NCBI GenBank assembly: GCA_965227905.1
Contig: OZ245780.1
Coordinates: 4,650,001-4,714,000, forward strand
DNA length: 64,000 nt
Direction: 5' to 3'
DNA from: CBDDHT01 sp965227905
GTDB taxonomy: Bacteria > Pseudomonadota > Alphaproteobacteria > Rhizobiales > Methyloligellaceae
Shown here one piece after another: positions 18,355 to 27,727 of the stretch. The number at the start of each line of letters is the position of its first letter. Position 1 is the first letter of the stretch. Position numbers and translations under genes: made by a program. The notes under the pieces were generated by a model. The model saw nothing but the letters and a program-made list of their open reading frames with translations, ran no database searches and had not been told where the DNA came from.

Positions 18355-19356
18355 ATGCCTAATCTCAGGAACAAGACAGTCCCGCTCTTTAGCGGTTTCG
18401 CAATCGCCGCTATGGCATGGGCCGGCCCGTCGATCGCACTTGAAAAACCAAAAGGATTTCCACAACGCCCGGTCACGATGATCGTGCCCTATGGTGCTGG
18501 TGGCGGCTCTGATCAGCTCAGCCGCGCAATGGCAAAGGCCATTCGCAAGACGGCGGGCATTAGTTTTCAGGTCGTGAACAAGCCAGGCGGCGGTGGGACC
18601 GCAGCAATTCCCGATTTCATGCTTGCACCAGCCGACGGCTATACAGTCATGGAGCATATCGACAACGCGATTTCAGCCTTCGCAAAAGGCGATATCCGGG
18701 AAAACCCTGCAGTCGACTGGGTGCCTTTGTGTATGGCCCAGATCACCTTCAGCCAGCTCTATATCCGACCGGGCGAAAAGCGGTTCACGGATTGGCCGAC
18801 ATTCCTCGCCTATGCAAAAGCGAACCCCGGAAAAGTGTCCGTCGCGAATGTCGGTAAGGTCGGATCGATGGAAGTCATCAATATGGGCAAGCTGGAAAAA
18901 GCCCTCGGCTTCAAGACCAAACAGGTCAGCTTCGACAAGCCGTCCGAGCGATACTCATCGCTGATCGGCGGTCACGTCGACGCGCTGTTCGAGCAACCGG
19001 GCGACGTGAGCGGTTTCCTGCAGAACAAGACTATGAAGCCAATCCTCACATTCTTCGACTCGCGTCCAAGCGAGTTCGCAGACGTCCCGACCCATAAAGA
19101 TGTGGGTGCCAAATTCGACGCTCTTCTCCGCTTCAGAGGTTTCTTCGTGAAGAAGGGCGTCCCCCAGGAGCGCGTCGATTATCTGTCGGCGGCCTGCAAG
19201 GAAGGTTTCAAGTCCGCATCGTTCCAGGAGTTCAACAAGAAGAAATTCATGCACCTGATCGACAGCTTCCGTGACACCAAAGGATCGGTGTCGTTGGTGA
19301 ATGCAGCCGTAAAGACCTACCAAGACGTCTACAAAGAACTCGGCATCACCAAATAG
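18355..19356 (+). CDS. tctC: TctC-type periplasmic substrate-binding protein
   Basis: 333 residues from ATG 18355, with GGAGG five bases upstream. Residues 1-28 form a signal peptide. The mature protein has the Bug/TctC hallmarks FPQRPVTMIVPYGAGGGSDQ and VVNKPGGGGTAAIPDFM, which form the carboxylate-binding loops. It delivers an organic anion to the TctBA permease encoded next. In this setting the ligand is plausibly a sulfonated carboxylate such as sulfoacetate. It is the first gene of a likely five-gene operon ending at 24200. Confidence 0.9.
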   Translation: MPNLRNKTVPLFSGFAIAAMAWAGPSIALEKPKGFPQRPVTMIVPYGAGGGSDQLSRAMAKAIRKTAGISFQVVNKPGGGGTAAIPDFMLAPADGYTVMEHIDNAISAFAKGDIRENPAVDWVPLCMAQITFSQLYIRPGEKRFTDWPTFLAYAKANPGKVSVANVGKVGSMEVINMGKLEKALGFKTKQVSFDKPSERYSSLIGGHVDALFEQPGDVSGFLQNKTMKPILTFFDSRPSEFADVPTHKDVGAKFDALLRFRGFFVKKGVPQERVDYLSAACKEGFKSASFQEFNKKKFMHLIDSFRDTKGSVSLVNAAVKTYQDVYKELGITK

Positions 19357-19462
19357 CCGCCTCGTCGCCTTGGGAGCTTCCCGGGACGCGGCTGCTACCA
19401 GGCTGCCGTCCCGGGAACCAGCGCCACGATTTTTGCGCTTATCGTTCTGGGAGGAACACACT

Positions 19463-20005
19463 ATGCCTCGGCTGAAAGGCAATCCTGGCATTTGGATCGA
19501 GTGGGGAGTCTGGATAGGGCTCGCACTGATCGCTTACAACATCACATTCGTCTTCGACAAACCGATTGAAAGCTACCGTTATGGTGCAACCGGCTGGCCG
19601 CGTTTCGTACTGATCGCGATTGCCATCGGCGCGACGGCCCAACTTATCTTCAGGTGCATGAACTGGGAGCACCCGACATCCGAAGGCGAAGCCGTTGCCC
19701 AAGGCGTGAGCGCCCTGTGGCCACCGAATTTTCGGATGTTGGCAATTTTCCTGCTGCCGATGCTCTATCTCTGGCTGCTTCCGCGCACCGGTTTCTATCT
19801 CACCACACCCTTTTTCATTGTGGCCTACATGTTCGTTCTCGGCGTCCATTCCTGGAAGCCGCTCGCGTCGGTGACTGCCATTGTCTACGGCCTGATCCTT
19901 TTGATCTTCACGCGCCTCTTCTATGTCGCGCTGCCCGTCGGCAACTGGCAGCCCTTCTACGACATCAACAACGCGATCATCGTGACCGTGCGGACAGGAC
20001 TGTAG
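19463..20005 (+). CDS. tctB: TctB-type small permease subunit
   Basis: 180 residues from ATG 19463 preceded by GGGAGGAA. Four membrane segments are visible (about 13-32, 48-65, 90-112 and 123-160), the usual TctB layout. Together with TctA it forms the membrane part of a tripartite tricarboxylate-type secondary transporter. It starts 106 bases after tctC and ends 10 bases before tctA. Confidence 0.88.
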   Translation: MPRLKGNPGIWIEWGVWIGLALIAYNITFVFDKPIESYRYGATGWPRFVLIAIAIGATAQLIFRCMNWEHPTSEGEAVAQGVSALWPPNFRMLAIFLLPMLYLWLLPRTGFYLTTPFFIVAYMFVLGVHSWKPLASVTAIVYGLILLIFTRLFYVALPVGNWQPFYDINNAIIVTVRTGL

Positions 20006-20015
20006 GGGCAATGCA

Positions 20016-21536
20016 ATGGCTGATTTTCTAGCAGGTACAGAAGCGCTCTTTCTCGACCCGACGGCCCTGATGATCTTTGTTCTCGGCGTCGTTGGCGGCA
20101 TGTTGTTTGGAGCAATCCCGGGCGTCAACATGCTCACCCTGGGGGCCGTGCTGCTCCCCTTCACGGTCACAATGGAGCCGCAGCATGCGATCATGCTTTT
20201 CGCGGTCATCTATTGCTCAGGCGTCTTTGGGGGCGCCATTACCGCTATCTTATTCAATATACCCGGCGCACCGGAAAACGCACCGACATGCTTCGACGGC
20301 TATCCGATGACCGTCAAGGGTCAGGCCGGCAAAGCTATTGGCGCTGCCGTATCCTGTTCCGCCCTCGGCGGCGTGGCATCGGCAGTGCTGATGATGTCGG
20401 CAACGCCCGCAATCGCGGATTGGGCTGTCCAGGCGTTCGGGCCTCAGGAAATCTTTTGCCTGATCGTCTTCGGACTCGCGGTCTCGGCGTCGGTTGGCGC
20501 CAAGAGTTTGTGGCGAGGCTGGCTCTCGATCTTCCTTGGCCTTGCGATCGCAACCATCGGGACCGATCCCGCAGGTGGAATTCCGCGTTTCGACAAAGGC
20601 AGCGTGCTCGGCTTCGAATATTCGTCTTACTATCTCGCGGCCGGCATTCATTTCATTCCAATGATCTTAGGCTTCTTCGCCGTCGCCGAGGTGTTCACGC
20701 AGGCCGAGAAGATCGCCATTGGAACCCGGGAACGCCCCAAGGCTTCCATTGCGTTCCCAACCTGGCTCGAGTTTTGGCGTGAACGTTACACGGTGATCCG
20801 CTCAATCGTGGTCGGTTTCTTCGCAGGTATTCTGCCGGGCATCGGCGCGACGCTAGCCGCGTTCCTCAGCTACAGTCAGGCCGTCAAATGGTCGAAGACG
20901 CCGGAGAAGTTCGGTAAGGGTGAGCTTTCCGGTGTTGTCGCATCTGAGACTGCCAACAATGCAGCGACAGGCGCCGCCATGATCCCGCTCCTGGCTCTTG
21001 GTCTTCCTGGCGGTGCGTTGACAGCCATGATCATGGGGATCTTCCAGATCCATGGCATGGAACCCGGCCCCCTCGTCTTCATGACCTCAAAGGATCTCGT
21101 TTGGATCACCTTCGCGGCAATGTTTTATGCCAATGTCGCAATCCTGTTCCTTGGCTGGGTTCAGACGAAAACCGTTGTGCATCTGCTGCGGATCCCCTTC
21201 CGTTGGCTCGCTCCCGGCATCCTCATGCTGGCCACCGTCGGCGCTTTCGCTCTGCGGAACCTGACCGTCGATATCTGGGTCATGTTCATGGCCGGTATCG
21301 CTGGATACCTGCTCCGCAAAACGGGCTATTCGGCCGCCGGTATTGTTCTGGGTCTCATACTCGGCAAGCTCGGCGAGTCTACTTTCAGCAAGTCCATGCA
21401 GCTCATGGACTACGACTACACAGGATTTTTCACACGGCCAATCTCGGCGCTTCTGCTGACCGCGGCTTTCGCGATCATCGCCTGGAACATCGTCAGTGAA
21501 ATCCGTCAAACCCGGACAGCGGCACCAGCCGACTGA
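20016..21536 (+). CDS. tctA: TctA-type large permease subunit
   Basis: 506 residues with about eleven membrane helices. The N-terminal GMLFGAIPGVNMLTLGAVLLP and the repeated GFFAGILPGIGATLAAFLSY blocks are the two inverted-repeat substrate loops of TctA proteins, and GLALGLPGGA-like motifs follow. It is the transport pore for the substrate captured by the upstream binding protein, driven by an ion gradient. It is tightly spaced with tctB and lies 19 bases before the aldehyde dehydrogenase. Confidence 0.93.
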   Translation: MADFLAGTEALFLDPTALMIFVLGVVGGMLFGAIPGVNMLTLGAVLLPFTVTMEPQHAIMLFAVIYCSGVFGGAITAILFNIPGAPENAPTCFDGYPMTVKGQAGKAIGAAVSCSALGGVASAVLMMSATPAIADWAVQAFGPQEIFCLIVFGLAVSASVGAKSLWRGWLSIFLGLAIATIGTDPAGGIPRFDKGSVLGFEYSSYYLAAGIHFIPMILGFFAVAEVFTQAEKIAIGTRERPKASIAFPTWLEFWRERYTVIRSIVVGFFAGILPGIGATLAAFLSYSQAVKWSKTPEKFGKGELSGVVASETANNAATGAAMIPLLALGLPGGALTAMIMGIFQIHGMEPGPLVFMTSKDLVWITFAAMFYANVAILFLGWVQTKTVVHLLRIPFRWLAPGILMLATVGAFALRNLTVDIWVMFMAGIAGYLLRKTGYSAAGIVLGLILGKLGESTFSKSMQLMDYDYTGFFTRPISALLLTAAFAIIAWNIVSEIRQTRTAAPAD

Positions 21537-21555
21537 CCGACAGGAGAAGGTCATC

Positions 21556-22986
21556 ATGAACCAAGCAGCCTTACGATCAGACACAGAATTGAATGACGTC
21601 GACACGGTGATCGCAGATTTGGTTGCCCGCGGCCGCACAGCCATGGAGGCTTACGAAAATCGCGATCAGGCGCGCATCGACGATGCGGTAACCGCCCTCG
21701 CCTGGTCGATCTACGAGCCAGGCCGGGCCAGGGAACTGGCAGAGCTGGCCGTACGCGATACGGGTCTCGGAAATGTGCCATCGAAGATTACCAAAAACAC
21801 GCGGAAGATCTTCGGCACGCTGCGTGATCTGTCACGGGTCAAATCGACCGGTATTATCGAAGAGCTGCCAGAACGTGGACTGGTCAAATATGGCAAGCCT
21901 GTGGGCGTGGTTGCCGCCGTATGCCCGTCGACGAACCCGGCCGCAACGCCCGTCAACAAGGCAATGATGGCGCTCAAGGGCGGCAATGCCGTTATCATCG
22001 CCCCCTCACCGGCCGGCATCTCAACCAGCACGCGAACGGTCGAGCAGATGCGATCCGAGCTCAAGCGTTGCGGCCATCCTGAAGACCTTGTGCAAGTCCT
22101 TCCTTCTCCCGTTTCCAAAGAGCTTACGCAAGCCTTGATGGAAGCAGCGGACCTCGTCGTCTGCACGGGCTCGCAGAACAATGTTCGCCGCGCTTATACG
22201 AGCGGCACGGTTGCGGTCGGCGTCGGTGCCGGAAACGTTCCGGTGATTATCGACTCAAGTGCGGATCTCGACGATGCAGCCGAGAAGATCTGCGCCTCCA
22301 AAATCTTCGATAACTCGACGTCCTGCTCTTCCGAAAACGCCATCGTGATTGTTGACGATATCTATGAAGACGCCATCGCGGCCTTGGAACGTGCCGGCGG
22401 ATACCGCTCAAGCAGCGAGGAAAAAAACAAGATTGTCGACACGCTGTGGGTCGACGGTCACCTCAACCGGCATGTGATCGCCAAGGATGCCGATGTCTTT
22501 GCAAAAGCGGCCGGTCTTGCCGATGAAGCCAAGACGCGGAAGTTCTTCATGGTCGAGGATGACGCTATTGGACGTGAGCATCCCTTGTCGGACGAAAAGC
22601 TCTCTCTGGTCCTCACGGTCTACAGAGCCAAGGATTTTGCTGATGCAAAAAACAAGGTCGAACAGATTCTGCACGTAAAAGGTATCGGGCATTCGTGCGG
22701 CATTCACACGAACAATCCGGACCATGCGCGTGAAATCGCCGAGGACCTCGATGTTGTGCGCGTGATCGTCAATCAAGCGCATACGTTCGCGAACGGCGGC
22801 AGTTTCGACAATGGCTTGAATTTCACCTTGTCGATGGGTTGCGGCACCTGGGCTGGCAACAGCATCTCCGAAAATCTCAACTACAAGAATTTCATCAATA
22901 TCACCCACCTCGTGACGACGATCCCGACCGATCAGCCTTCGGAGGAGGAACTCTTCGGAGATTATTGGAATCAGCACGGCAGGTAA
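21556..22986 (+). CDS. sauS: Acylating aldehyde dehydrogenase, SauS-like
   Basis: 476 residues from ATG 21556 (AGGAGAAGG upstream). The protein belongs to the CoA-acylating aldehyde dehydrogenases: GKPVGVVAAVCPSTNPAAT, catalytic Cys257 in SCSSENA, and the C-terminal GCGTWAGNSISENL block. SauS of the sulfoacetate pathway interconverts sulfoacetyl-CoA and sulfoacetaldehyde with NADP(H). Closeness to xsc supports that assignment, but acetaldehyde or succinate-semialdehyde substrates remain possible because specificity residues cannot be judged here. It is co-directional with the tct genes and the CoA-transferase. Confidence 0.72.
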   Translation: MNQAALRSDTELNDVDTVIADLVARGRTAMEAYENRDQARIDDAVTALAWSIYEPGRARELAELAVRDTGLGNVPSKITKNTRKIFGTLRDLSRVKSTGIIEELPERGLVKYGKPVGVVAAVCPSTNPAATPVNKAMMALKGGNAVIIAPSPAGISTSTRTVEQMRSELKRCGHPEDLVQVLPSPVSKELTQALMEAADLVVCTGSQNNVRRAYTSGTVAVGVGAGNVPVIIDSSADLDDAAEKICASKIFDNSTSCSSENAIVIVDDIYEDAIAALERAGGYRSSSEEKNKIVDTLWVDGHLNRHVIAKDADVFAKAAGLADEAKTRKFFMVEDDAIGREHPLSDEKLSLVLTVYRAKDFADAKNKVEQILHVKGIGHSCGIHTNNPDHAREIAEDLDVVRVIVNQAHTFANGGSFDNGLNFTLSMGCGTWAGNSISENLNYKNFINITHLVTTIPTDQPSEEELFGDYWNQHGR

Positions 22987-23063
22987 GACCTTGCAGTCGC
23001 CGGCACCCAAGACCGAAACCATCATTACGAGCAGCGATGCTGCAGACCAACGAGGAGAGTCCC

Positions 23064-24200
23064 ATGCTGCCGCTTGAAGGCATCAGAGTCATCGAGTTCA
23101 CCAACATCGCGTCGGGACCGTTCTGCGGCATGCTGCTGGCGGATATGGGAGCGGATGTCATCAAAGTCGAAAAGCCGACCGGAGATGATATGCGCTACTG
23201 GCCGCCAATTACCGACGGATACAGTGAGAACTTCGCTTCGGTGAACCGGAACAAGCGCTCGATCGCGATGGATTTGAAGTCGGAAGAGGATAGTCAGCTC
23301 GCTCTCAAGCTCTGCAAGAACGCGGATGTCGTCCTTGAGAACAACAGGCCCGGCGTTATGGAGCGGCTTGGGCTGGGTTACGACTCCTTGAAAGCTCTCA
23401 ACCCGGCGCTGGTCTATTGTTCAATCAATGCCTTCGGTTCCGATGGCCCCTACGCTCATCGCGGTGGTTTCGATCTTGTGATCCAGGCTGCCAGCGGCAT
23501 CATGAGTGTCACGGGCGATGGCGATCCGGTCAAATGCGGAGTGCCAATCAGCGACTTCGCGACAGGTCTTTACGCCGCTTTCGCCATCGTCTCCGCATTG
23601 CGCGGCGTCTCAGACAACGGTCAAGGCACCCATATCGATGCTTCCATGCTTGGGTGCTCTATCGGTATCGCTGCCCTTCAGACGAGTGAGTTTTTCGGTA
23701 CGGGCACCAATTCACCGAGGATGGGATCGCGCCACCCGCGCAATGCGCCCTACCAGGCTTTCAAAGCCAGCGACGACTATTTTGCGCTCGCCGCAGGCAA
23801 TGACAAGCTGTTCCGGCAGGTTTGCGAATTGGTGGAGCTCCCAGAACTTCTCGAAGAAGAGGACTACAAGACAACAAGCCTGCGCGCCAAAAACCAAACC
23901 AGGCTTGCAGAAATCCTCGAAGTCGAATTCGGCAAGAGAACCGCAATGGACTGGATTGGTGTTTTCGGTGAGGCCGGAGTCCCTTGCGGATTGATCAACT
24001 CCTATGAACGCACGCTTTCGCATCCTCAGGTGGAGCATTGCGGTTGGGTACAGCCGATGACTTTGCCGAACGGCGTCGAGACGAAGACGTTCGGCAGCCC
24101 AGTCCGCTTCGATCTGCAAGCGACTCAGATCCGGACGATGCCGCCTGCACTCGACGAGCATGGCGACGAAATTCGGGATGAGATGAGCAGAGCGTCCTAA
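23064..24200 (+). CDS. Class III (CaiB/BaiF) CoA-transferase
   Basis: 378 residues from ATG 23064, preceded by GAGGAGAG; the longer frame from 22839 overlaps the dehydrogenase and is rejected. The family core is clear: RVIEFTNIASGPFCGMLLADMGADVIKVE at the N-terminus, ENNRPGVMERLGLGYDSLK, and the predicted nucleophile Asp137 in GGFDLVIQAASG. These enzymes move CoA between carboxylic acids without ATP. In a gene set holding SauS and Xsc it could form sulfoacetyl-CoA from sulfoacetate using acetyl-CoA or another donor, replacing the SauT ligase. That role is an inference. Confidence 0.85.
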   Translation: MLPLEGIRVIEFTNIASGPFCGMLLADMGADVIKVEKPTGDDMRYWPPITDGYSENFASVNRNKRSIAMDLKSEEDSQLALKLCKNADVVLENNRPGVMERLGLGYDSLKALNPALVYCSINAFGSDGPYAHRGGFDLVIQAASGIMSVTGDGDPVKCGVPISDFATGLYAAFAIVSALRGVSDNGQGTHIDASMLGCSIGIAALQTSEFFGTGTNSPRMGSRHPRNAPYQAFKASDDYFALAAGNDKLFRQVCELVELPELLEEEDYKTTSLRAKNQTRLAEILEVEFGKRTAMDWIGVFGEAGVPCGLINSYERTLSHPQVEHCGWVQPMTLPNGVETKTFGSPVRFDLQATQIRTMPPALDEHGDEIRDEMSRAS

Positions 24201-24527
24201 AGGCCGCAAACTGGCAACACGCAGCTGCTTGGGTGTGGTGCATATGCGCTCTCGCCTTCACATGGCGAGAACGCACAAAGCGTCGCACCACGAGCGCGTA
24301 TCGTCAGCAGTCTCATCGCATTTAGCGGCTCCAAACCGAATTTCTCAGGCATTTCAGTGATCTTTCATGGCAGCGCTTCGGGCCTGAGGCCCTGCTATTT
24401 GCGTCTCCGCGACAAGAGTCCTATCGATTCGTAAAATTATCATTTAACGGGACATTTTGTCTTGTTTTTTGCTATTTCATACGATATAGACAATTCCAGA
24501 GAGCGTTTTCAGATCAAGGAGACTGCT
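24201..24527. promoter_or_regulatory. Intergenic region with tauD operator-like sequence
   Basis: No coding frame is supported here. A short hairpin (CTCTCGCC against GGCGAGA) at 24249-24271 follows the CoA-transferase and may weaken read-through. At 24473-24486 the sequence TATTTCATACGATA is the reverse complement of the tctC half-site with one difference, CGGGACAT lies 17 bases away at 24448-24455, and a weaker partner ATTCGTAAAATTA is at 24427-24439. The AAGGAG site for tauD is at about 24516. Confidence 0.6.
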
Positions 24528-25448
24528 ATGTCGCAAAGAACAGGACAGGAACTTATCGGCGAACAAATCTCGCTTTTCCCGAGTGTCGACATCAGGCCCG
24601 TTTCTCATGCAGTCGGTGCAGAGATCCTGGGAGTCGATGTTGCCGATTGTTCAGATGAGGCGTTCGACTCCATTCGAAGTGCCTGGCAGAAATTTTCTGC
24701 GATCCTTATCCGCGGCCAGTCGCTGACCGACGACGACCTGATCCGCTTCAGTCGCCGTTTTGGAGACCTCGATCATGCTCCGGTCATGGAGAACGGACAA
24801 ACGGCTGTGGACGGAAAGCCTGAGATTTATGTCATCTCCAATGTCGTCGGATCGGATGGCAAGGCAATCGGTAGTCTCGGATCAGGCGAGGCGGTCTGGC
24901 ACACTGATATGTCCTATCTCCCCCGCCCACCCGATGCTTCGCTGCTCTACTCCATCGAGGTTCCGGCTGAGGGCGGCGATACCTGGCTCGCGGGCATGAA
25001 TGCTGCGTGCGACTGCCTTCCGGACGAATTGCGGGAAGCGGTAAAAGGCCGCTCGATCAAGCATGACGGTACATACAACTCGGGCGGATTCCAGCGCCAA
25101 GGCGTACGCACCGACGACGATCCGCGCACAAGCGAAGGCCGCGCGCATCCTATCATCTGCGAACATCCGGAAACCGGGACACCAACGCTCTATCTCGGCC
25201 GTCGCCGCAATGCCTACGTCGTCGGCCTCGATCTCGACGAATCCGAAGCCCTTTTGGACAAGCTTTGGGCGCACGCGACACGCCCCGAATTCGCCTATCG
25301 GCACAAATGGGCCGTCGGTGACCTGCTAATGTGGGACAATCGGTGCACGCTGCATCGCCGGGATGAGTTCGATCCGGCTCTCAACCGCGTCATGCATCGT
25401 ACGCAGGTCAAGGGAAACGCCATTCCGACCCGCGCACAAACCGGGTGA
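24528..25448 (+). CDS. tauD: TauD/TfdA-family Fe(II)/2-oxoglutarate dioxygenase
   Basis: 306 residues from ATG 24528. The iron triad is visible as His125 and Asp127 (WHTDMSY) and His276 (CTLHRRDEFD), and the later MHRTQVKG supplies the 2-oxoglutarate-binding Arg. TauD proper oxidises taurine to aminoacetaldehyde and sulfite. In this cluster it could act on taurine or on another alkylsulfonate; the family is broad and also contains non-sulfonate enzymes. It has its own promoter region with an operator shared with the tct operon, and lies between the CoA-transferase and xsc. Confidence 0.85.
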   Translation: MSQRTGQELIGEQISLFPSVDIRPVSHAVGAEILGVDVADCSDEAFDSIRSAWQKFSAILIRGQSLTDDDLIRFSRRFGDLDHAPVMENGQTAVDGKPEIYVISNVVGSDGKAIGSLGSGEAVWHTDMSYLPRPPDASLLYSIEVPAEGGDTWLAGMNAACDCLPDELREAVKGRSIKHDGTYNSGGFQRQGVRTDDDPRTSEGRAHPIICEHPETGTPTLYLGRRRNAYVVGLDLDESEALLDKLWAHATRPEFAYRHKWAVGDLLMWDNRCTLHRRDEFDPALNRVMHRTQVKGNAIPTRAQTG

Positions 25449-25835
25449 CATTCAGCCGCTTGCAAGGCCCGAATTACAGAGTTTCGACGAGAATTTTGAT
25501 TCAACACTGGCGGGAACCAGCCGAAAATCGGACCATCGTTCGGTCAAAAGCCTGCCCAACCGAGGATTCCGTAGAATGAGATGAATGATTTCATTATTGA
25601 ACACTCTGCCAAGATATGTGATGGAGCATGAACCGATATTCAAGGCTGAAAACTGGCCCATTCATCGGGACAGAACTGGCACTTGATAGCCACCAAGTTT
25701 CGGCGCAACGTGCCTTGCGCACGCGGTTCCCAAGAGAGCGACTTCGCCTATCGCGACAGAGATTTTCCGACCAACGCCACGACCGAGAGCGTTTTCGCCT
25801 ACACCAATGATTGAAGACGAGAAGGAGTTGCAGTC
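25449..25835. promoter_or_regulatory. Intergenic region upstream of xsc
   Basis: These 387 bases hold no supported gene. A short palindrome AATGATTTCATT occurs at 25584-25595 and resembles the AATGA/TCATT arms seen upstream of the first IclR gene. A strong GAAGGAG ribosome site sits just before the xsc start. The long gap argues that xsc has its own promoter. Confidence 0.4.
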
Positions 25836-27614
25836 ATGACGCGCATGACCACCGAAGAGGCCTTTGTGAAGGTCCTGCAGATGCACGGCATCGAGCATGC
25901 TTTTGGCATCATCGGATCGGCAATGATGCCGATTTCCGACCTGTTCCCCAAAGCTGGCATTACGTTCTGGGATTGTGCCCACGAAACGAATGCTGCGCTG
26001 ATCGCCGACGGTTACACCCGCTCGACCGGTAAGATGTCGATGGCAGTCGCTCAGAACGGCCCGGGCGTTACCGGCTTCGTTACGCCGATCAAGACAGCCT
26101 ATTGGAATCACACACCGATGCTGCTTGTGACGCCGCAGGCTGCCAACAAGACCATCGGTCAGGGCGGCTTCCAGGAAGTCGAGCAGATGGCCATGTTCCG
26201 CGACATGGTCTGCTATCAGGAAGAAGTGCGCCACGCCGATCGCGTCGCAGAAGTCCTGAACCGTGTCATTGAGAAGGCATGGCGCAGCTCCGGCCCGGCC
26301 CAGATCAATATCCCGCGTGACTTCTGGACCCAGGTCGTCGACATCGAACTCCCCCAGATCGTTCGCTTCGAGCGTCCTGCAGGTGGACGCCAGGCCGTTT
26401 CCGACGCAGCCAAGCTCCTGTCGGAAGCAAAGTTCCCGGTCATTTTGAACGGCGCAGGCGTCATTCTGGCCGGCGGTATCGATGCTTCGGTGAAACTTGC
26501 CGAACGCCTCTCCGCCCCGGTTTGCTGCAACTACCAGCACAATGACGCCTTCCCGGGCAGCCACAAGCTGTTTGCAGGCCCCCTCGGCTACAACGGCTCC
26601 AAAGCCGGCATGGAATTGATCTCCAAGGCCGACGTCGTCCTTGCACTCGGAACACGGCTCAATCCGTTCTCGACCCTGCCTGGCTACGGCATCGACTACT
26701 GGCCCAAGGACGCCAAGATTATTCAGGTCGACATCAATGCAGACCGGATCGGTCTGACCAAGAAGGTCACCGTCGGCATCGAAGGCGATGCGAAGCTAGT
26801 TGCCGAGCAAATCCTCGAGCAGCTGTCATCCGATGCGGGCGATGCCGGTCGCGACGATCGCGAAGCTACGATCCACCAGACCAAGTCGGCCTGGCTGCAG
26901 GCACTGTCCAGCATGGATCACGAAGATGACGATCCGGGAACGTCCTGGAACGAGCGTGCTCGCGGTCGTGAGCCCGAGCGCATGAGCCCGCGCATGGCAT
27001 GGCGCGCGATCCAAGCCGGTATGCCGGCTGAGGCCATCATCTCTTCGGATATTGGCAACAACTGCGCCATCGGTAACGCCTATCCATCTTTCGAACAGGG
27101 CCGCAAGTATCTGGCTCCTGGCCTGTTCGGCCCGTGTGGTTATGGCTTCCCGGCAATCATCGGAGCAAAAATCGGCAATCCGGACGTTCCCGTTGTCGGC
27201 TTTGCGGGTGATGGCGCTTTCGGTATCTCCATGAATGAGATGAGTTCGATCGGACGTGACGAGTGGCCGGCGATCACCATGGTTATTTTCCGCAACTACC
27301 AGTGGGGCGCGGAAAAGCGCAACACCACGCTGTGGTTCAACGACAATTTCGTCGGAACCGAGCTTGACCTGAAACTGAGCTACGCCAAGGTGGCGGAAGG
27401 CTGCGGTCTCAAAGGTGTGACGTGCACGACCATGGAAGAGCTGACGCAAGCTCTGCAGGATTCCTGCAAAGCACAGGAAGATGGTGTGACAACATTCATT
27501 GAAGTCATCCTCAACCAGGAACTGGGCGAGCCCTTCCGCCGCGATGCCATGACCAAGCCGGTCCCAGTCGCCGGAATCGATCCCGCGGACATGCGCCCGC
27601 AAGCCGGCGCCTAA
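25836..27614 (+). CDS. xsc: Sulfoacetaldehyde acetyltransferase
   Basis: 592 residues, the normal length for Xsc. It is a thiamine-diphosphate enzyme of the acetolactate-synthase superfamily with the pyrimidine domain at the start (HGIEHAFGIIGSAMMPISDLFPK) and the ThDP/Mg motif beginning GDG at residues 458-460 with Asn467 following. HETNAALIADGYTR and the C-terminal GEPFRRDAM match Xsc rather than acetolactate synthases. It converts sulfoacetaldehyde and phosphate into acetyl phosphate and sulfite, the central desulfonation step for taurine, isethionate and sulfoacetate. A phosphotransacetylase gene, often next to xsc, is absent from this window. It converges with tauY across a double-hairpin terminator. 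Confidence 0.95.
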   Translation: MTRMTTEEAFVKVLQMHGIEHAFGIIGSAMMPISDLFPKAGITFWDCAHETNAALIADGYTRSTGKMSMAVAQNGPGVTGFVTPIKTAYWNHTPMLLVTPQAANKTIGQGGFQEVEQMAMFRDMVCYQEEVRHADRVAEVLNRVIEKAWRSSGPAQINIPRDFWTQVVDIELPQIVRFERPAGGRQAVSDAAKLLSEAKFPVILNGAGVILAGGIDASVKLAERLSAPVCCNYQHNDAFPGSHKLFAGPLGYNGSKAGMELISKADVVLALGTRLNPFSTLPGYGIDYWPKDAKIIQVDINADRIGLTKKVTVGIEGDAKLVAEQILEQLSSDAGDAGRDDREATIHQTKSAWLQALSSMDHEDDDPGTSWNERARGREPERMSPRMAWRAIQAGMPAEAIISSDIGNNCAIGNAYPSFEQGRKYLAPGLFGPCGYGFPAIIGAKIGNPDVPVVGFAGDGAFGISMNEMSSIGRDEWPAITMVIFRNYQWGAEKRNTTLWFNDNFVGTELDLKLSYAKVAEGCGLKGVTCTTMEELTQALQDSCKAQEDGVTTFIEVILNQELGEPFRRDAMTKPVPVAGIDPADMRPQAGA

Positions 27615-27622
27615 TTGAACAT

Positions 27623-27700
27623 GTGCTGCCGCCTATAGGTGGCAGCACACCAAACGACAAAAGCCCCGATCTGAAAATTCAGATCGGGGCTTCTTCTTTT
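27623..27700. terminator. Bidirectional terminator between xsc and tauY
   Basis: Two hairpins follow the xsc stop. The first, 27623-27648, pairs GTGCTGCCGCC with GGTGGCAGCAC around TATA. The second, 27661-27692, has a 15-base perfect stem AAGCCCCGATCTGAA and is followed by CTTCTTTT, a typical intrinsic terminator; an AAAA run on the other side lets it serve the convergent tauY as well. Confidence 0.9.
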
Positions 27701-27727
27701 GTCTGAATTGGCTGGCTGCCGCTGGTT

